Positions 44,948 to 52,719 of a stretch of DNA of 64,000 bases are shown here, one piece after another. The first letter of the stretch is position 1, and each line of letters starts with the position of its first letter. The stretch is from the NCBI RefSeq assembly GCF_001045465.1, contig NZ_LFND01000005.1, positions 1 to 64,000 on the forward strand. Reading direction: 5' to 3'. The notes beneath the pieces are model-generated. The model was not told the DNA's origin and ran no database searches. It saw nothing but the letters and a program-made list of their open reading frames with translations. The translations under genes and the position numbers were made by a program. Source of the stretch: Chryseobacterium angstadtii (GTDB lineage Bacteria > Bacteroidota > Bacteroidia > Flavobacteriales > Weeksellaceae).

Positions 44948-45721
44948 ATGAAACCCATTCATATTTTTCTCATCCATCTGTTTCTGTATTCCGGTATTGT
45001 TACCTTAAAGGCTCAAAACATCAGTTTTCCGGATGAAAATTTTAAAGCAGCTCTTATTGACCAGGGTGTTGATACAAACGGAGATGGAAATATCCAAAAA
45101 TCGGAAGCCGCTCCAATTAAAAAACTGCATGTAAATAATGCCAATATTTCGTCATTGGTAGGAATTAAAAACTTTACAGGTCTTGAGGAACTTGCGTTTC
45201 TTGATAACAGGCTCACCTCTGCTGACTTTGAAGGGATGAAAAACCTTAAATACTTATATGGAAATAATAATAAGCTCACACAGCTCAAGTTGAAAGGGTG
45301 TACCAACCTGGAAGTGATCTTTATGGACCAAAACGAACTGTCTGCTTTAGATCTTTCCGGGATGGTACAGCTAAGAGACATACGGATCAACGTCAATAAG
45401 CTACGGTCAATTGATTTGAGTAGAAAGCCTAAACTGGAGAAAGTAATGCTCTTCAGGAATGAGCTGACGCAATTTAAAGCCGATGAATCTCCGGAGCTGA
45501 AAGAACTGGATCTTTCCAGGAATCAGATAACAGAAATGGATCTGAGACGTTTTTCCAGGCTAAAAGAAGCAGATCTTAACGGAAATCCTTTAAGAAAGAT
45601 TAATGTGACAGGACTTGGTGCCCTGGAAAAACTCTATTGCGAACCCGCACCTTTTGCTCCGGCTCTGATAAAGCAAATGAATACTTCCGGTCTTGTCAGT
45701 CTGAAAGAGTATAAGTGGTAA
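44948..45721 (+). CDS. Secreted leucine-rich repeat protein
   Basis: 257 residues with a signal peptide (ending LKAQ), a short cap (FPDENFKAALIDQGVDTNGD, a Ca-loop-like DTNGDGNIQ) and about eight LRR units of 20-22 residues such as NLEVIFMDQNELSALDLSGM and LKELDLSRNQITEMDL. Internalin-like binding protein; there is no T9SS sorting domain, so it is probably periplasmic or surface-attached by another route. Follows the preceding secreted protein on the same strand by 36 bases. Confidence 0.8.
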   Translation: MKPIHIFLIHLFLYSGIVTLKAQNISFPDENFKAALIDQGVDTNGDGNIQKSEAAPIKKLHVNNANISSLVGIKNFTGLEELAFLDNRLTSADFEGMKNLKYLYGNNNKLTQLKLKGCTNLEVIFMDQNELSALDLSGMVQLRDIRINVNKLRSIDLSRKPKLEKVMLFRNELTQFKADESPELKELDLSRNQITEMDLRRFSRLKEADLNGNPLRKINVTGLGALEKLYCEPAPFAPALIKQMNTSGLVSLKEYKW

Positions 45722-45790
45722 GAATATGACCAACAGAGAAAATTTGTATTTTTAACTCATCCTTGTAACGGGAAAAAATTCTAACAGGAA

Positions 45791-46657
45791 ATGGGATCAG
45801 TCACAAAAATTAAAACATATCATTTTCTCCCCTATAAATATGGTTCGGAAATGCTGTTGGATATCGGGCGTATCGAAACACTGAAGAATTATGTGTTGGA
45901 TTGTACATTACATCAACTTAGTTTTTATGAGATTATTTTCATTGAAGAGGGCGAAGGAACCTTTACATTAGGCGAAAACAAGACATTGATAAAGCCTGGA
46001 ACCGTTATTTTTACAAGTCCGGGACAAATCCGGCACTGGGACATAAAGAAAGAGGTAAAAGGGTATACGCTGTTTTTTGAAAAAGACTTTCTTCATCTGT
46101 TTTTTTCGGATGAACTGTTCCTGTACCGGTTCCAGTATTTCCATCAGTATTCACGCCCAACCGATATGCAGCTATCTGATCAGTCATTGGGCAGATGCCT
46201 GGAACTCTTGCATGGAATAGAAGGAGAGTTCAGACATCTTCAGAATGACAGCAATCATTTGATCAGGTCACTTTTGTACCAGTTACTGGTCATACTCAAT
46301 CGGGATTATGCCAATGTTTACCATGTTCGGAGAGATACGTATATCCATCCGGATTTTTACAGGTTCAGGGCTTTACTGGAGAAGAAATTTGTAGATGACC
46401 GGAGTGTGGAAAATTATGCTCAGATGCTTAATATCAGTTCGGGATTTCTTAATAAAATCTGCAGACAGTTTAGCGGATTTTCGGCCCAGCAAATGATTCA
46501 TTACAAACTGATTTCGGAAATAAAGAAATTACTTTATCAAAACAGATCTGCAAAAGAGATTGCTTACGAGCTGGGTTTTTCAGATCCGTCTAATTTTAAC
46601 CGTTTCTTTAAAAAATGTACAGGGACCACTCCTCAGGAATATCGGAAGAAGATGTAA
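45791..46657 (+). CDS. AraC family transcriptional regulator
   Basis: 288 residues. N-terminal cupin-like sensory domain (HQLSFYEIIFIEEGEGTFTL, KPGTVIFTSPGQIRHW) and C-terminal HTH domain at about 190-287 (VENYAQMLNISSGFLNKICR and AKEIAYELGFSDPSNFNRFF). It is on the same strand as the LRR gene and the beta-helix gene; its targets are not evident. Confidence 0.88.
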   Translation: MGSVTKIKTYHFLPYKYGSEMLLDIGRIETLKNYVLDCTLHQLSFYEIIFIEEGEGTFTLGENKTLIKPGTVIFTSPGQIRHWDIKKEVKGYTLFFEKDFLHLFFSDELFLYRFQYFHQYSRPTDMQLSDQSLGRCLELLHGIEGEFRHLQNDSNHLIRSLLYQLLVILNRDYANVYHVRRDTYIHPDFYRFRALLEKKFVDDRSVENYAQMLNISSGFLNKICRQFSGFSAQQMIHYKLISEIKKLLYQNRSAKEIAYELGFSDPSNFNRFFKKCTGTTPQEYRKKM

Positions 46658-46727
46658 ATGATCATTCTAAAAGCAAAATGACCATATTCGTACAATAGGC
46701 ATATTCTAATTTTACAAAAAAAAGAAT

Positions 46728-47783
46728 ATGACAAAATACATCCTTAGTCTTCTCTTGTTCATCATGAACCTATTATTGATACAGGCTGAGCAACTATACG
46801 TTAATCCTCAGACGGGCAACGACGGAAATTCCGGAATAAAGTCTCAACCGCTAAAGACCATGATGGAGGCTGCAAAACGGGTAAACTTAAACAAAGAGGA
46901 GGGAGCAACCACCATTATCCTTTCAGAAGGTGTACATCTGTTAACTCAGACGGTTGTCTTCACCAATGATAAATATACCCTTAAAAACCGTCTTGTCATT
47001 CGTGCAGAGGTTATGCCGGATGATGCAGACTGGACTCCCCAGAAAATGCCGGTTGTTGTAACGGCAGTGCCGCTTGTACAGGGTGTGGGCGGAGAAGAAG
47101 CGAAAGGAATACAGCCGGAAGTAAGCCATGTGACGATTGAGGGGCTTCGATTCAGTGGCAGCCCGGACTATTCTTATGTAGATGGCAATAATCTACGCCG
47201 TTCCTATCCCATATGGCGTGATGGAAAAACATTGGATGATCTGCTTGTAACGCAGTGCCTGTTTGCGGGAAATGTAGATGTATTGCCGTTGCATGTCGGG
47301 GTTATTGCCAATGGATATGGTTTGGTCATCGATCATTGTGTTTTCTTCAATTGTAAAAACCCTGTTGTCTTTTGGAAAACCGATGGAGGAACCGGGAGTC
47401 GTAATGCGATGCGTTATTCACTTGTGTATGGCTGCTATTTCAGTGGGGTTTGGACGACGCAAAGTACTGATGGAGAGTCTTTCGATTTTCACCATAATGT
47501 CATAGCCAACAGTAGTACCGTATGGGTAAGAGAAAAAGGAAGTACACGGAAATATAGAGCTTCTGACAGCCTTTTTGCAGACTATACCAACCTTTCAGGA
47601 TATGGAAGCGGTCCGTTAAGCGGAAGTGATGCAACATCAACAGACTTTCTGGAAATGAAAAATGTACAGACCACCGGCTCCGTAACAATCGAAAAGGACC
47701 AGAGTAAACGCAATTATCTGCAATTAGCAGAAGGCTCGATGGGTTCAAACTTAAAGGCAGGTCTTTTCAAAAAGGACCGGTAA
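46728..47783 (+). CDS. Secreted right-handed beta-helix (pectate lyase-like) protein
   Basis: 351 residues. Signal peptide about 1-20. The N-terminus YVNPQTGNDGNSGIKSQPLK followed by TMMEAAKR is the DUF1565-type opening of parallel beta-helix proteins; repeats such as VTIEGLRFSGSPDYSY, LVTQCLFAGN, LVIDHCVFFNCKNPVVFW and SLVYGCYFSGVWT show the helix turns. Catalytic residues of a lyase cannot be placed. Probably binds or processes polysaccharides outside the cytoplasm. Followed by an imperfect hairpin with a T-run. Confidence 0.78.
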   Translation: MTKYILSLLLFIMNLLLIQAEQLYVNPQTGNDGNSGIKSQPLKTMMEAAKRVNLNKEEGATTIILSEGVHLLTQTVVFTNDKYTLKNRLVIRAEVMPDDADWTPQKMPVVVTAVPLVQGVGGEEAKGIQPEVSHVTIEGLRFSGSPDYSYVDGNNLRRSYPIWRDGKTLDDLLVTQCLFAGNVDVLPLHVGVIANGYGLVIDHCVFFNCKNPVVFWKTDGGTGSRNAMRYSLVYGCYFSGVWTTQSTDGESFDFHHNVIANSSTVWVREKGSTRKYRASDSLFADYTNLSGYGSGPLSGSDATSTDFLEMKNVQTTGSVTIEKDQSKRNYLQLAEGSMGSNLKAGLFKKDR

Positions 47784-47838
47784 GATCCGAAATGATTCTG
47801 AAAATAGTCTGATATATTGATGTGTTTTATAGTGAAAA

Positions 47839-47870
47839 GAGACTGTCTCAAAGTGAGATAGCCTCTTTTA
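47839..47870 (+). terminator. Hairpin after the beta-helix gene
   Basis: GAGACTGTCTC-AAAGT-GAGATAGCCTC with two mismatched positions in the stem, followed by TTTTATTTT. It lies about 55 bases after the stop and also sits beyond the 3' end of the peptide gene on the other strand. Confidence 0.6.
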
Positions 47871-47900
47871 TTTTAATGTTTGGTAAGTATTATTGCTTTT

Positions 47901-48047
47901 TTAGCTTAGTATATCACATGGAGCTACACAAATCACCCAGGGGCATCTTTTTATTCCCGGAGGCGGGCAGCATGCTTCGGAACATCCGGAGGCTCCGCCA
48001 TTGATACTTTTCAACTGATCTCTTGAAATTTTCTTAAAATTTTTCAT
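47901..48047 (-). CDS. Cysteine-rich GG-leader peptide, bacteriocin-like
   Basis: 48 residues, below common ORF cut-offs. The leader MKNFKKISRDQLKSINGG (1-18) fits the double-glycine leader of Chryseobacterium bacteriocin-like peptides (MKNLKKIxRxxLKxIxGG). The core after GG is 30 residues with six Cys (22, 26, 27, 35, 40, 44), a CCPPPG motif and a CPWVIC motif. The leader would be removed by a C39-type peptidase, giving a disulfide-rich or otherwise modified peptide; none is encoded in the window. A second peptide with the same leader lies upstream in the same direction. Confidence 0.85.
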   Translation of the reverse strand: MKNFKKISRDQLKSINGGASGCSEACCPPPGIKRCPWVICVAPCDILS

Positions 48048-48074
48048 AATAAAGTTATTGAGTTAGGTTAAAAA

Positions 48075-48218
48075 TTAAGGCTGGTTTCCACCGCCGCATC
48101 CGTCGTATGGCATACATGTCCATTTTCCGTTGATCAGGCATATCTGGCCGCCCGGGCAGTTAATACCGCCTGTAATGGATTTCATTTCCTCTCTCTTGAT
48201 TTTTTTTAAATTTTTCAT
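48075..48218 (-). CDS. Second Cys-rich GG-leader peptide, bacteriocin-like
   Basis: 47 residues with the same leader type (MKNLKKIKREEMKSITGG, 1-18) as the gene at 47901, 27 bases upstream of it on the same strand, so the two probably form one transcript. The core is 29 residues with four Cys (21, 27, 35, 41) and is Gly-rich (CPGGQIC, GCGGGNQP). The conserved leader and diverged core are typical of duplicated peptide genes. The upstream 170 bases to the phosphodiesterase gene are AT-rich and probably hold the promoter. Confidence 0.85.
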   Translation of the reverse strand: MKNLKKIKREEMKSITGGINCPGGQICLINGKWTCMPYDGCGGGNQP

Positions 48219-48390
48219 AAAAATTAGGTTTAGTGTAGGCCTAAATTAATCAATTTTAATCAAGTGAAATATAATTATTATGAAAATTTTTATACTAATC
48301 CAATTTTATGTTGTGATATTGTGAGTTGCCTGTAGATTTTCTTTTAGATGAAATAAATGCTGCATGAGCGTGGAATACCTTGATGAATAA

Positions 48391-49335
48391 CTATGGCAAA
48401 CTTATTTTCACGCCTTGTTCGGGGAAAATATAATTGACTTTTAAAGGATTGTTTTCCAGCAGTTCTTTTTTTATAATCTCCGGATTATTTCCTGTAGGTT
48501 TTCTATGGGTGACTACGATATTGAGGTTTTCCAGGCTGTTTTGTCCTGTTTTTTCTTTCAGTTTTTCTAATTCTTCCCGCAGCAGATTGGGCGTCAGATG
48601 TCCAAATAACAGATTTTCAGGCTGGCTGTTTGGGAATGAAACCTCAATGAGTATGGTATTCAACTGTTTCTTTTTAATGAGAGGAGCCATATTTTTCCAG
48701 AGAATATCGAGTCGGTCAGATTTCTCAATCCGATCAGCTCCCGTATCACCTAAATAGAGTAAATAATGTTCACCTCTTCGAACCAGTGCTGCACTGCTTT
48801 TGTACGGATTCACATGGCTCAGTTCATAAGCTGTCAGAAAGAACGGCGTATTTGGAGCAGGGATTTCAATACCTTCCTGAAGCTCGTTATAATGGTACTT
48901 CCCGAGTATTGGTTTTTGGCCCTGATCGGCGAAATTAATCCAGGTATCTGAGATAAAGTAATGATTTTGCAAAATCTGAAGAACAGGTGACATCACAAAA
49001 ATGTTCTTTTTACTGTCGGCAGGAGAGTTGATAATAAGCCCTGATAAATGATCCAGGTGGCCATGCGAGATAAAATATCCTTTTATCTGATCCCGCAGAA
49101 CGTTTTCAGCAGTTCCGTTAAGGCTTTTCAGTTCAATGGCTTTTCGTATTCCGCTATTGACGGTACCGGCATCGAGGCAGATAAAAGCATTGTCTTTTGG
49201 GGCACCCACTAAATAGGCAGATAGATTATCTTCCTGTTCGCCGCCGTATATTCCTAATGGGACAACGTCAAAATTTTGGGCTTGACAGACAGTATACAGA
49301 AGAAATGCAAATAAAGAAAGTGTCGTTTTTTTCAT
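48391..49335 (-). CDS. Class II cyclic-nucleotide phosphodiesterase-like MBL-fold hydrolase
   Basis: The start at 49335 (MKKTTLSLFAFLLYTVCQAQ) gives a signal peptide; the ORF extends 10 codons further upstream without one. The metallo-beta-lactamase fold is shown by SHGHLDHLSG (HxHxDH zinc motif near residue 97), ELSHVNP and LYLGDTGADR; ending LENLNIVVTHRKP is typical of the class II 3',5'-cAMP phosphodiesterase (CpdP/PDE1) family. About 314 residues, normal for the group. With a signal peptide it is probably periplasmic. Stands downstream of its own short upstream region and convergent to nothing nearby. Confidence 0.85.
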   Translation of the reverse strand: MKKTTLSLFAFLLYTVCQAQNFDVVPLGIYGGEQEDNLSAYLVGAPKDNAFICLDAGTVNSGIRKAIELKSLNGTAENVLRDQIKGYFISHGHLDHLSGLIINSPADSKKNIFVMSPVLQILQNHYFISDTWINFADQGQKPILGKYHYNELQEGIEIPAPNTPFFLTAYELSHVNPYKSSAALVRRGEHYLLYLGDTGADRIEKSDRLDILWKNMAPLIKKKQLNTILIEVSFPNSQPENLLFGHLTPNLLREELEKLKEKTGQNSLENLNIVVTHRKPTGNNPEIIKKELLENNPLKVNYIFPEQGVKISLP

Positions 49336-49653
49336 GGGAGGTAAGCCGGAAAATCCGGGCAGCACAAATTTACATTGTTTTTTTGTGATGATATGCCTCT
49401 CTTTGTATTACTTTAATAAACGAAGTGGCTTTGTCTGACTTTAAAATTATTCAAAAAGGTAAAGAATCCTTGTTTATCCTTGCGGTAAATAATATTATTT
49501 TAATAATCAATTACTTAATACTATTCCTTAGCCCGAACTCAGGTTAAATAGTAAAAACATGGTCACATCATAAAAAGGACTGTCCACAACGAGAACAGTC
49601 CTTTGTTGGTATCTATTTGAAGAAATTCACTCCTGAATCCCTTTTGAAATTTT
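49336..49653. other. Intergenic region with MoxR-gene terminator
   Basis: About 320 AT-rich bases. The left part is the upstream region of the phosphodiesterase gene. The hairpin at 49574-49604 ends the MoxR gene. No other structure is seen. Confidence 0.5.
49574..49604 (-). terminator. Terminator of the VWA/MoxR operon
   Basis: AAAGGACTGT and ACAGTCCTTT pair perfectly over 10 bp with an 11-base loop; on the minus strand TTTTTATG follows. About 50 bases after the MoxR stop. Confidence 0.85.
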
Positions 49654-51108
49654 TTAGTTACGTAAATACTGGCCAATTCCCGCAGAATCGAATGTATAAG
49701 CAGATTGGTTCTCCGATTTATCCAGCTTTTTACTGATCGTTAATGCCCATAAAACAAGCTCTTTGCAGAAGTTCTGATCTTCCGGGCTTAATTCTGAAGC
49801 ATTTTCCTCAACCACGGTTACTAAAGGAGTAATGCTGTTAAGTTTAGCATAGAATTCCTCATCCGTATCGTTGTAATTCAGTTCAAGGTGGTTTTTGTTG
49901 AACCATTTGATCAGGTCTGTATAAGGTGTTTTTATTCCTTCCTTCTCAAGTTTGGATATGCGTGGAAACAGGCTTTCAAACTGAATCATCACCGCCTGAT
50001 CAATTAATATCCTGGCGACATAATCTGCACCTTCCTGTTCGCCTTCATACACCAGTTCAATTTTTCCTGTGATGGATGGAATGATGGACATGAAATCAAG
50101 CAGACGCACCGTAGTTTTCGCAGAACCTGATTCAATTAAACGCAATTTGGCCGCGGCTACCAAATTTTCCATTGCACTGATCGTGAGACGTGCGCTGACG
50201 CCACTTTTTGCATCCACATATTCACTGTCACGGGCTGCAAAAGCAACTTCTTCCAAAAGGTCTTTAGCCATATCCGGAATCTGTATCTGTGACTGATCCT
50301 CTGCGGAAATCATAGCCTCCTGTTCCGTAATCTGTCGGGCAAGTGCGATTGTTTTTGGATAATGTGTGAAAATCTGTGATCCGATTCTGTCTTTTAAAGG
50401 CGTTACGATGCTTCCTCTGTTGGTATAATCTTCTGGATTGGCCGTAAAAACAAACTGAATATCAAGAGGCATTCTCAGTTGAAAACCACGGATCTGGATA
50501 TCGCCTTCCTGTAAAATATTAAACAGAGAAACCTGAATTCTTGCCTGAAGATCCGGAAGCTCGTTCAGAACGAATATGGATCTGTTCGCCCGAGGAATCA
50601 TTCCGTAATGCAAAACGCGTTCATCAGAATAGGGTAGTTTTAAGGTAGCCGCTTTGATGGGGTCTATATCACCAATTAAATCAGCAACATTCACATCGGG
50701 AGTCGCCAGTTTTTCGTAGAAACGGTCGGAGCGGTGTACCCACGAAACAGGAGTGTCATCACCATGTTCCGCAATGAGATCTCTGGCATATTTTGAGATA
50801 GGCTGAAACGGGCTGTCATTGATCTCGGAGCCTTTTACAACGGGCATGTACTCATCAAGAAGGCTCACCATGCTTCTTGCAATTCTGGTTTTCGCCTGGC
50901 CTCGTAAGCCTAAAAGATTGATATGATGGCCTGCAAGAATCGCCTTTTTCAGTTGGGGAATTACAGAATCTTCATAGCCCCAAAGTCCCTCAAATACAGG
51001 TTCTTTAGCTTTAATCCTGGCTATTAGATTGGCTTGAATTTCCTGACTGATTGTTTTATCTGTATAACCGGATTTTTTTAATTCTCCGAATGTAGTATCG
51101 TTTTTCAT
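49654..51108 (-). CDS. MoxR-type AAA ATPase (magnesium chelatase subunit I-like)
   Basis: 484 residues. An AAA+ core has a loose Walker A (LLGLRGQAKTRIARSM near residue 67-82), a SIFVLNELPDLQARIQVSLF helper segment with Walker B-like acidic residues, VFTANPEDYTNRGSIVTPLKDRIG (sensor 1 and Arg finger region), and a C-terminal helical lid. It is longer than usual MoxR proteins and resembles the ChlI/Mg-chelatase branch. Its partner is the VWA gene directly upstream; such pairs act as chaperones in assembling enzyme complexes. Probably cytoplasmic. Confidence 0.85.
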   Translation of the reverse strand: MKNDTTFGELKKSGYTDKTISQEIQANLIARIKAKEPVFEGLWGYEDSVIPQLKKAILAGHHINLLGLRGQAKTRIARSMVSLLDEYMPVVKGSEINDSPFQPISKYARDLIAEHGDDTPVSWVHRSDRFYEKLATPDVNVADLIGDIDPIKAATLKLPYSDERVLHYGMIPRANRSIFVLNELPDLQARIQVSLFNILQEGDIQIRGFQLRMPLDIQFVFTANPEDYTNRGSIVTPLKDRIGSQIFTHYPKTIALARQITEQEAMISAEDQSQIQIPDMAKDLLEEVAFAARDSEYVDAKSGVSARLTISAMENLVAAAKLRLIESGSAKTTVRLLDFMSIIPSITGKIELVYEGEQEGADYVARILIDQAVMIQFESLFPRISKLEKEGIKTPYTDLIKWFNKNHLELNYNDTDEEFYAKLNSITPLVTVVEENASELSPEDQNFCKELVLWALTISKKLDKSENQSAYTFDSAGIGQYLRN

Positions 51109-51216
51109 TGTTCTTAAAGTAATAATAATTATCTGAAATGAGCTATTTTAATCCCAGCTCACAATTGTATAAATCTAAAGTTTGAAGTTTGAAGTCTGTA
51201 ATCTGACATCTGTCAT

Positions 51217-52359
51217 CTAAATCCTCTTTATCCTGTTCTTCTCATAATCCTCAAAAATCATTTGCCCCAGACCTGAAAGTCCTGTTAAAAAGGCTTTTCC
51301 TTTATTCTGGGCTGTAAATTCCTTTACAAATTGTCGCAGATAAGGATCCTGAGCAATCATAAAGGTCGTGATTGGAATTTTTAATTTTCTGGCCTGTGCG
51401 GCTCTGTTGAGGCATTGGGAAACAATCATTTCATCCAGGCCATAGCTGTTCATATAAAATTCTCCGTTGGGTAACCGGATGCAGCTTGGTTTTCCATCGG
51501 TGATCATGAAAATTTGTTTATTGGTATTTCTTTTTCTGCGAAGAATATCCATGGCAAGTTCCAATCCCGCTACCGTATTCGTATGGTAAGGACCTACTTT
51601 TAAATAAGGGAGATCTTTGATTTTAATGGGCCACGCTTCATTTCCGAAAACAATAATATCAATAGAATCTTTGGGATATTTCCGGTTGATTAATTCCACC
51701 AAAGCCATGGCTACTTTTTTAGCGGGTGTGATGCGGTCTTCCCCATATAAAATCATAGAATGGCTGATATCAATCATCAGAACCGTACTCATCTGCGCCT
51801 TATGTTTGGTTTCCTCTACAATGAGGTCGTCTTCCGTAAGGCGTAAGTCTGAAATTCCGTTATTGATCTGTGCATTTTTTAGGCTTTCGGTCATATTAAC
51901 CGCGGATAAATCGTCGCCGTATTGAAAAGAACGGTTTTCGCCATCGCGTTCGTCCCCGATACCTGTTTTGCGGGTACGGTGATTGCCTGCGCCACTTTTT
52001 TTAAGTTTCCCGAAAATCTGATCCAGGGCATATTCCCGCAAAGCAGCTTCGAGTTTCGGAGTCAGTATATTTTTACCTTTTCCGGTTCCTGAATTGCCGT
52101 CTTCGGAATCTTTTTCTTCCTTAATGTAACCTCTCTTTTTTAAATCTTCTTCAAAATCCTGAAGAGAATATTCGTCGGTGAAAATATCATATTCCTTGTC
52201 AAGGATGTCGAGCCACTCAAAGGCTTCCTCTATATTGCCGGAAGTATGGGTAAGCAGATCCTTGAATACATCAAAGACCCGGTCGAAATGGGAAATGTCT
52301 TCCGGAATATGTTTGCTGAATGTAAAGCCTTTTTGATGATTAAAATCTTTGTTCTTCAT
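51217..52359 (-). CDS. VWA domain protein, partner of the MoxR-type ATPase
   Basis: 380 residues without signal. N-terminal helical region (about 1-155), then a von Willebrand A domain (about 190-370) with the metal-ion site DISHSM (DxSxS) in VLMIDISHSMILYGEDR, then TNTVAGLELAMDIL and MITDGKPSC. It is followed by the MoxR-type gene after about 110 bases on the same strand, the usual VWA/MoxR pairing, with the order reversed relative to many operons. Confidence 0.88.
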   Translation of the reverse strand: MKNKDFNHQKGFTFSKHIPEDISHFDRVFDVFKDLLTHTSGNIEEAFEWLDILDKEYDIFTDEYSLQDFEEDLKKRGYIKEEKDSEDGNSGTGKGKNILTPKLEAALREYALDQIFGKLKKSGAGNHRTRKTGIGDERDGENRSFQYGDDLSAVNMTESLKNAQINNGISDLRLTEDDLIVEETKHKAQMSTVLMIDISHSMILYGEDRITPAKKVAMALVELINRKYPKDSIDIIVFGNEAWPIKIKDLPYLKVGPYHTNTVAGLELAMDILRRKRNTNKQIFMITDGKPSCIRLPNGEFYMNSYGLDEMIVSQCLNRAAQARKLKIPITTFMIAQDPYLRQFVKEFTAQNKGKAFLTGLSGLGQMIFEDYEKNRIKRI

Positions 52360-52719
52360 AAAACGATGAAGCTTTTTTTACTGTTATTTACGTATAAAAT
52401 ACCTGAAATATGTTGTGCAACTTAAATCCATTAAACAGTTATGACCGTTTTTTAGCCCAGTTGAAAATAATCTGAAGGTATTCTGTATTTTTTTTAGCTG
52501 TTTGAGGATACAAGTTAGGGAAATAATAGGATCGTGAAAAATAGAAAAAACTAATGATTGTGATATGAAAAGAGAATATAGTTGAATAATAAAGCTGTTT
52601 TTCAAAACAACCTAAGCAAAAGTTTTATGTGATTCAAGAAAAATAACACAAAAGGGTGATTTTTACAGGATTATGTTTTTACTAATTTTATAGGGATAAC
52701 TAAAACTAATAAAAACACC
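52360..52719. other. Divergent intergenic region
   Basis: 360 AT-rich bases between the VWA gene and the patatin-like gene. Both promoters should lie here; no exact TAnnTTTG pair could be picked. A minus-strand ORF of 73 codons within it lacks any recognisable features and is not called. Confidence 0.4.

Noticed and set aside
47822..48004. Plus-strand ORF of 60 codons over the GG-leader peptide
   Set aside because: It overlaps the peptide gene at 47901-48047 on the other strand, lacks recognisable features, and the minus-strand leader/core pattern explains the sequence better.
52384..52605. Minus-strand ORF of 73 codons
   Set aside because: It lies in the divergent promoter region, is made mainly of AT-rich codons, and shows no recognisable motif.
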